A stretch of DNA of 64,000 bases from Parafrankia irregularis (GTDB taxonomy: Bacteria > Actinomycetota > Actinomycetes > Frankiales > Frankiaceae), in NCBI RefSeq assembly GCF_001536285.1, contig NZ_FAOZ01000005.1:1-64000 (forward strand), read 5' to 3'. The position numbers and the translations under genes were made by a program. The first letter of the stretch is position 1; every line of letters begins with the position of its first letter. Under the pieces are notes generated by a model. The model did not search any database, was not told the origin of the DNA, and worked only from the letters and a program-made list of their open reading frames with translations. Shown piece by piece: positions 61,496-64,000 of this stretch.

Positions 61496-61753
61496 GCCGG
61501 GAACCCTACGACCCACCGCGCTTCATCAGCCAGTTCCCGCCCGCGGCACCGCCAGATTCCATCGATTCCTGCAACCTTTTCATCAGACCACGGACGAGAT
61601 ACCGATACCCAGCGCTCCGATATGGTGCACCGAATTTCCGGCCGCCGGGTCGACCGGCACTTCCGTGCCACCTTTCCCACAGACTTCCGATGAGACCGCG
61701 GAATACCCGTGACCTCCTTCCGAAGCCCGTCGCAGGCTCCCGAGCCTCGGTCA

Positions 61754-61832
61754 GCCGCTGCCGCCGCTGCTGCCGCTGCCGCCGCCGCTGCTGCTGCCAC
61801 TGTTGCCGCCACTGTTGCTGCCACTGTTGCTG
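61754..61832. repeat. GCN/12-bp tandem repeat tract
   Basis: A GCTGCC-rich tract (61754-61796) is followed by three units of CCACTGTTGC(C/T)G at 61797, 61809 and 61821. It lies in the 470-base non-coding interval between the lipoprotein and the GT4 gene. Frames across it (Ala-rich) lack a ribosome site, so I treat it as a slippage-prone intergenic repeat. Confidence 0.75.
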
Positions 61833-61966
61833 CCGAGCAAGAAGGGAGGCTTCTGGCTGCTGCAGCAACCCAAATCCTCACTTCTTGCGGATTACCAAGT
61901 GGCTATATGATCCTTTTGCCCTTTTTGGGATGAGACGCGCCGGAGCCCTGCTGGTTCCGGCGGCGG

Positions 61967-63250
61967 TCAGCTCGGGTCTTCGGGGCGGGCCGCAGCCAGC
62001 GTGCCGATCAGGGCGTTGATGTGGTCGTGGTAGCGCTCCAGGCCGAACCGTTCGACGGCGTCGGCGCGCCCCGCCGCCGCCAGCCGGGCGGCGAACGGCC
62101 AGTCGTCGAGCAGGGCGCTGACCGCCGCCGCCAGGGCCGCGGGGTCGTCCGGGGGGACCAGCAGGCCGGTGCGGTCCGCGATGACGATCTCCTCGAGCCC
62201 CTGGGTGGCGCTCGCGACCAGCGGACGTCCGGCGAGCAGGGCCTCGACCGCGACGTTCCCGAACGGTTCGGCCCGGGACGGGACCAGGACGACGTCCGCC
62301 GCGCGGAGGAAGGGCTCGATGTCGGGCTGGAAGCCGTGGAAGCGCACCCGGTCGGCCAGCCGAGGGTCGGCGGCGACGTCCCGCAGCTGCCGCTCGTACC
62401 ACTCGTAGCCCTCGAATGTGCTGCCGACGAGGTCGAGCTCTACGTCGCGGCCGGCGTCCCGGAGCCTGAGCAGCGCGTCGAGGGCGACGTCGGTGCCCTT
62501 GCGCGGGGAGAGCCGGCCGACGAGAACCAGCCGCGCCGGAGTGCCCGGCCGCACCGGCAGCACCGGCACCGGCACCGGCACCGGCAGCGGCAGCGGCAGC
62601 GGCAGCGCGGACGATGCCAGCCGGCGTGGCTGCGACTCGGGCGACGGCGGGGCGGGCGACGGCGGGGCGGGCGATGACGGCGGGGGCGGCGGGGCTGGGC
62701 CGCCGGCGCGGGCGACCCCGTTGTAGACGAGCTCGGTCCGTCCGGCCAGCGCCGGCACGGCCGCGGCGAGGGTGGCCGCCGCGGCGGAGCTGTTGACCAC
62801 GATCGTCCGGGCCAGCAGCAGCGGGGCGGTGAGCGCGACGCCGACGAGCCGGCCGGTGCGCTCCGCCTCGTGCACGTGGACCAGGCTCGGCAGCCGGCAC
62901 AGCCGCGCGGCCACCAGCCAGACCGGGATCGTGATCGTGTTCACGTAGAGGACGTCCGGCCGGACCAGCCGGATCAGCCGGACCAGCCGCGCGACCGCGG
63001 TCACCATCCGCGCCACGAGACCGAAGGCCCGGTGCGGGCGCAGGTATCGCTTGCGCAGGACGGGGACGTCACCGGCCCGGACCTCGGCCCCGGCCTGTTC
63101 CAGCAGCGGCCACAGCGGCCCCCGCTCCGGCAGGACCACGATCGCGCGTGCGCCGGCGGCGACGACCCCGCGCACCGAGTCGAGCAGCATCCGGTCCGCG
63201 CCGTACAGCTCGGCGGAGGGGTGCGCGAACAGGACCGTCCGGCGGGCCAT
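61967..63250 (-). CDS. GT4 glycosyltransferase with proline-rich insert
   Basis: 427 aa from ATG 63250 (TGATG overlap with the polymerase gene). GT-B fold: N-terminal TVLFAHPSAELYGADRMLLD, C-terminal LVLVGRLSPRKGTDVALDAL, GFQPDIEPFLRAADVVLVPS and EPFGNVAVEALLAG with the donor-binding Glu pair. Between the two halves is a low-complexity insert of Pro/Ser then Leu-Pro/Val-Pro repeats (about 190-235), encoded by tandem CCGGCA/CGGCAG units. Otherwise of normal length. Probably adds a sugar to the exopolysaccharide repeat unit. Confidence 0.88.
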   Translation of the reverse strand: MARRTVLFAHPSAELYGADRMLLDSVRGVVAAGARAIVVLPERGPLWPLLEQAGAEVRAGDVPVLRKRYLRPHRAFGLVARMVTAVARLVRLIRLVRPDVLYVNTITIPVWLVAARLCRLPSLVHVHEAERTGRLVGVALTAPLLLARTIVVNSSAAAATLAAAVPALAGRTELVYNGVARAGGPAPPPPPSSPAPPSPAPPSPESQPRRLASSALPLPLPLPVPVPVPVLPVRPGTPARLVLVGRLSPRKGTDVALDALLRLRDAGRDVELDLVGSTFEGYEWYERQLRDVAADPRLADRVRFHGFQPDIEPFLRAADVVLVPSRAEPFGNVAVEALLAGRPLVASATQGLEEIVIADRTGLLVPPDDPAALAAAVSALLDDWPFAARLAAAGRADAVERFGLERYHDHINALIGTLAAARPEDPS

Positions 63251-64000
63251 CAGCCGGCCCCGGCCGGGATCCGCTCCGGCGCCGGCCGGACCGTCGGGCG
63301 CGCCGGCACCGAACCGCCCGAACCTCCGGGACGTCCCGCCGACGCCGGACCTCGCTCGGGCGCCGGATGCCCCGGTGCCACCGGACGTCCCGGAGGCACC
63401 GGACCTCGCTCGGGCGCCGGACGTCCCGCTGTCACCGGACCTCGTTCGGGTGCCGGCCCCGCGGAACCGGCCCGTCGGCGGGTCAACGCGCCGGTCCAGC
63501 CGACGATCACCGCCAGCAGGATGTTCGCGACGTTGGCGGGTGCCGCCATGTGCTCGGCGGTCAGGCCGTCGAAGAGGAGGAACAGCAGCAGCGCGGTCAG
63601 CAACGTCAGGTCCGCCCGCTCGTCCGGCCGGATCCGGCGCCACAGCCCGCGCAGCGCGACCACGATCCCACCCAGCAGCGCCAGCCAGAGCAGCGCACCG
63701 ATCGCACCTCCGTCGACCAGGACGTTGACGAACGCGTTGTGCCCACCGCCGAGACCGATCGCGTCGAGGAAGATCCCGCGGGAGGCGGTCAGCCCCCAGC
63801 CGGTCATCGGTTTCTGCTCGAACGCGTCGAGGGCGAGCGACCACAGGTTGGTGCGCTCGTTGAGCGTGGCCAGCTTCTCGGCGGACTCGCCCCGGCTGAG
63901 GTAGGACAGCACGACGTCCAAGGAGGTGACCGCCGCGATCGCGGTGAAGACACCGATCGTGGCCAGCAGGTCGAGCCGGCGCGCACCGCGGGCGCCGCAG
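63250..64000 (-). CDS. O-antigen ligase/polymerase-like membrane protein (N-terminus beyond right edge)
   Basis: The frame enters open from the right edge and ends at 63250. Hydrophobic segments alternate with the Wzy_C/WaaL signature GWGLTASRG and GGGHNAFVNVLVDGGAIGAL, which carries the conserved HN. After the last segment comes a 75-residue tail of APERGPxxxGRP repeats. Such proteins polymerise or ligate polysaccharide units at the outer face of the membrane. Its stop overlaps the GT4 start, so they are co-translated. Confidence 0.82.
   Translation of the reverse strand, partial: CGARGARRLDLLATIGVFTAIAAVTSLDVVLSYLSRGESAEKLATLNERTNLWSLALDAFEQKPMTGWGLTASRGIFLDAIGLGGGHNAFVNVLVDGGAIGALLWLALLGGIVVALRGLWRRIRPDERADLTLLTALLLFLLFDGLTAEHMAAPANVANILLAVIVGWTGALTRRRAGSAGPAPERGPVTAGRPAPERGPVPPGRPVAPGHPAPERGPASAGRPGGSGGSVPARPTVRPAPERIPAGAG

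Noticed and set aside
61492-61881. Ala-rich 129-codon minus-strand frame
   Set aside because: Made by the GCN repeat tract, with no ribosome site and poor coding bias outside it.

Overview
The window is high-GC DNA (clearly above 65% in most genes) with GTG and TTG starts, leaderless or GGAGG-type ribosome sites, a CCA-encoding tRNA and an actinomycete-type integrative element. It comes from a filamentous actinobacterium. Gene style (long RHS proteins, many conflict genes, an FtsK-type conjugation element) suggests Frankiaceae or a relative, but this is an inference from gene content, not a placement.

Layout. 1-8.3 kb: the 5' part of a giant minus-strand RHS/YD-repeat surface protein that runs off the left edge. 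9.7-17.4 kb: a small metabolic cluster: sulfotransferase, alpha-oxoamine synthase, short-chain reductase and MFS exporter on the plus strand, then a convergent phosphatidylserine-decarboxylase-family enzyme of the PSDC/PsiD-like type. 17.7-21.8 kb: a toxin-antitoxin graveyard and reservoir: intact MntA-HepT, an intact HTH-PIN pair, an HTH antitoxin whose PIN partner is truncated, and a frameshifted Phd. 21.9-27.2 kb: nested IS6, IS30 and IS481/IS3-like remnants around an EAD1-TIR-NTPase gene. 27.2-32.0 kb: a TPR-CHAT protease gene and a small zinc-ribbon plus three-TM pair.

32.609-48.875 kb is a complete-looking 16.2-kb integrative and conjugative element bounded by a perfect 41-bp direct repeat. 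The repeat equals the 3' part of a CAT-anticodon tRNA, from the CCA end to the third anticodon base. The element carries an integrase next to its left end, TraB/FtsK-type translocase, two small membrane proteins, Xis-like proteins, a CTAG-rich palindromic region downstream of traB, and cargo. The main cargo is an AT-richer, tightly packed operon: a TIR domain fused to a reverse transcriptase, a short Fe(II)/2-oxoglutarate oxygenase, and a HEPN-zinc-ribbon protein. Next to it lies a divergent three-gene operon of a four-TM protein, an unknown protein and a GT2 glycosyltransferase. I regard the TIR-RT / 2OG-oxygenase / HEPN operon as the best candidate for an undescribed defence system.

48.9-54 kb: beyond the tRNA are more conflict genes: a membrane NACHT NTPase and a DUF262-HEPN pair. 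54.1-64 kb: an SDR gene, then a minus-strand cell-envelope polysaccharide locus: cytidylyltransferase, CDP-alcohol phosphotransferase, two GT4 glycosyltransferases, a secreted LamG protein, a lipoprotein and an O-antigen-ligase-like polymerase cut by the right edge.

The genes in 17.7-54 kb look like one large defence/mobile-element island with successive insertions. No rRNA and no CRISPR array were seen.
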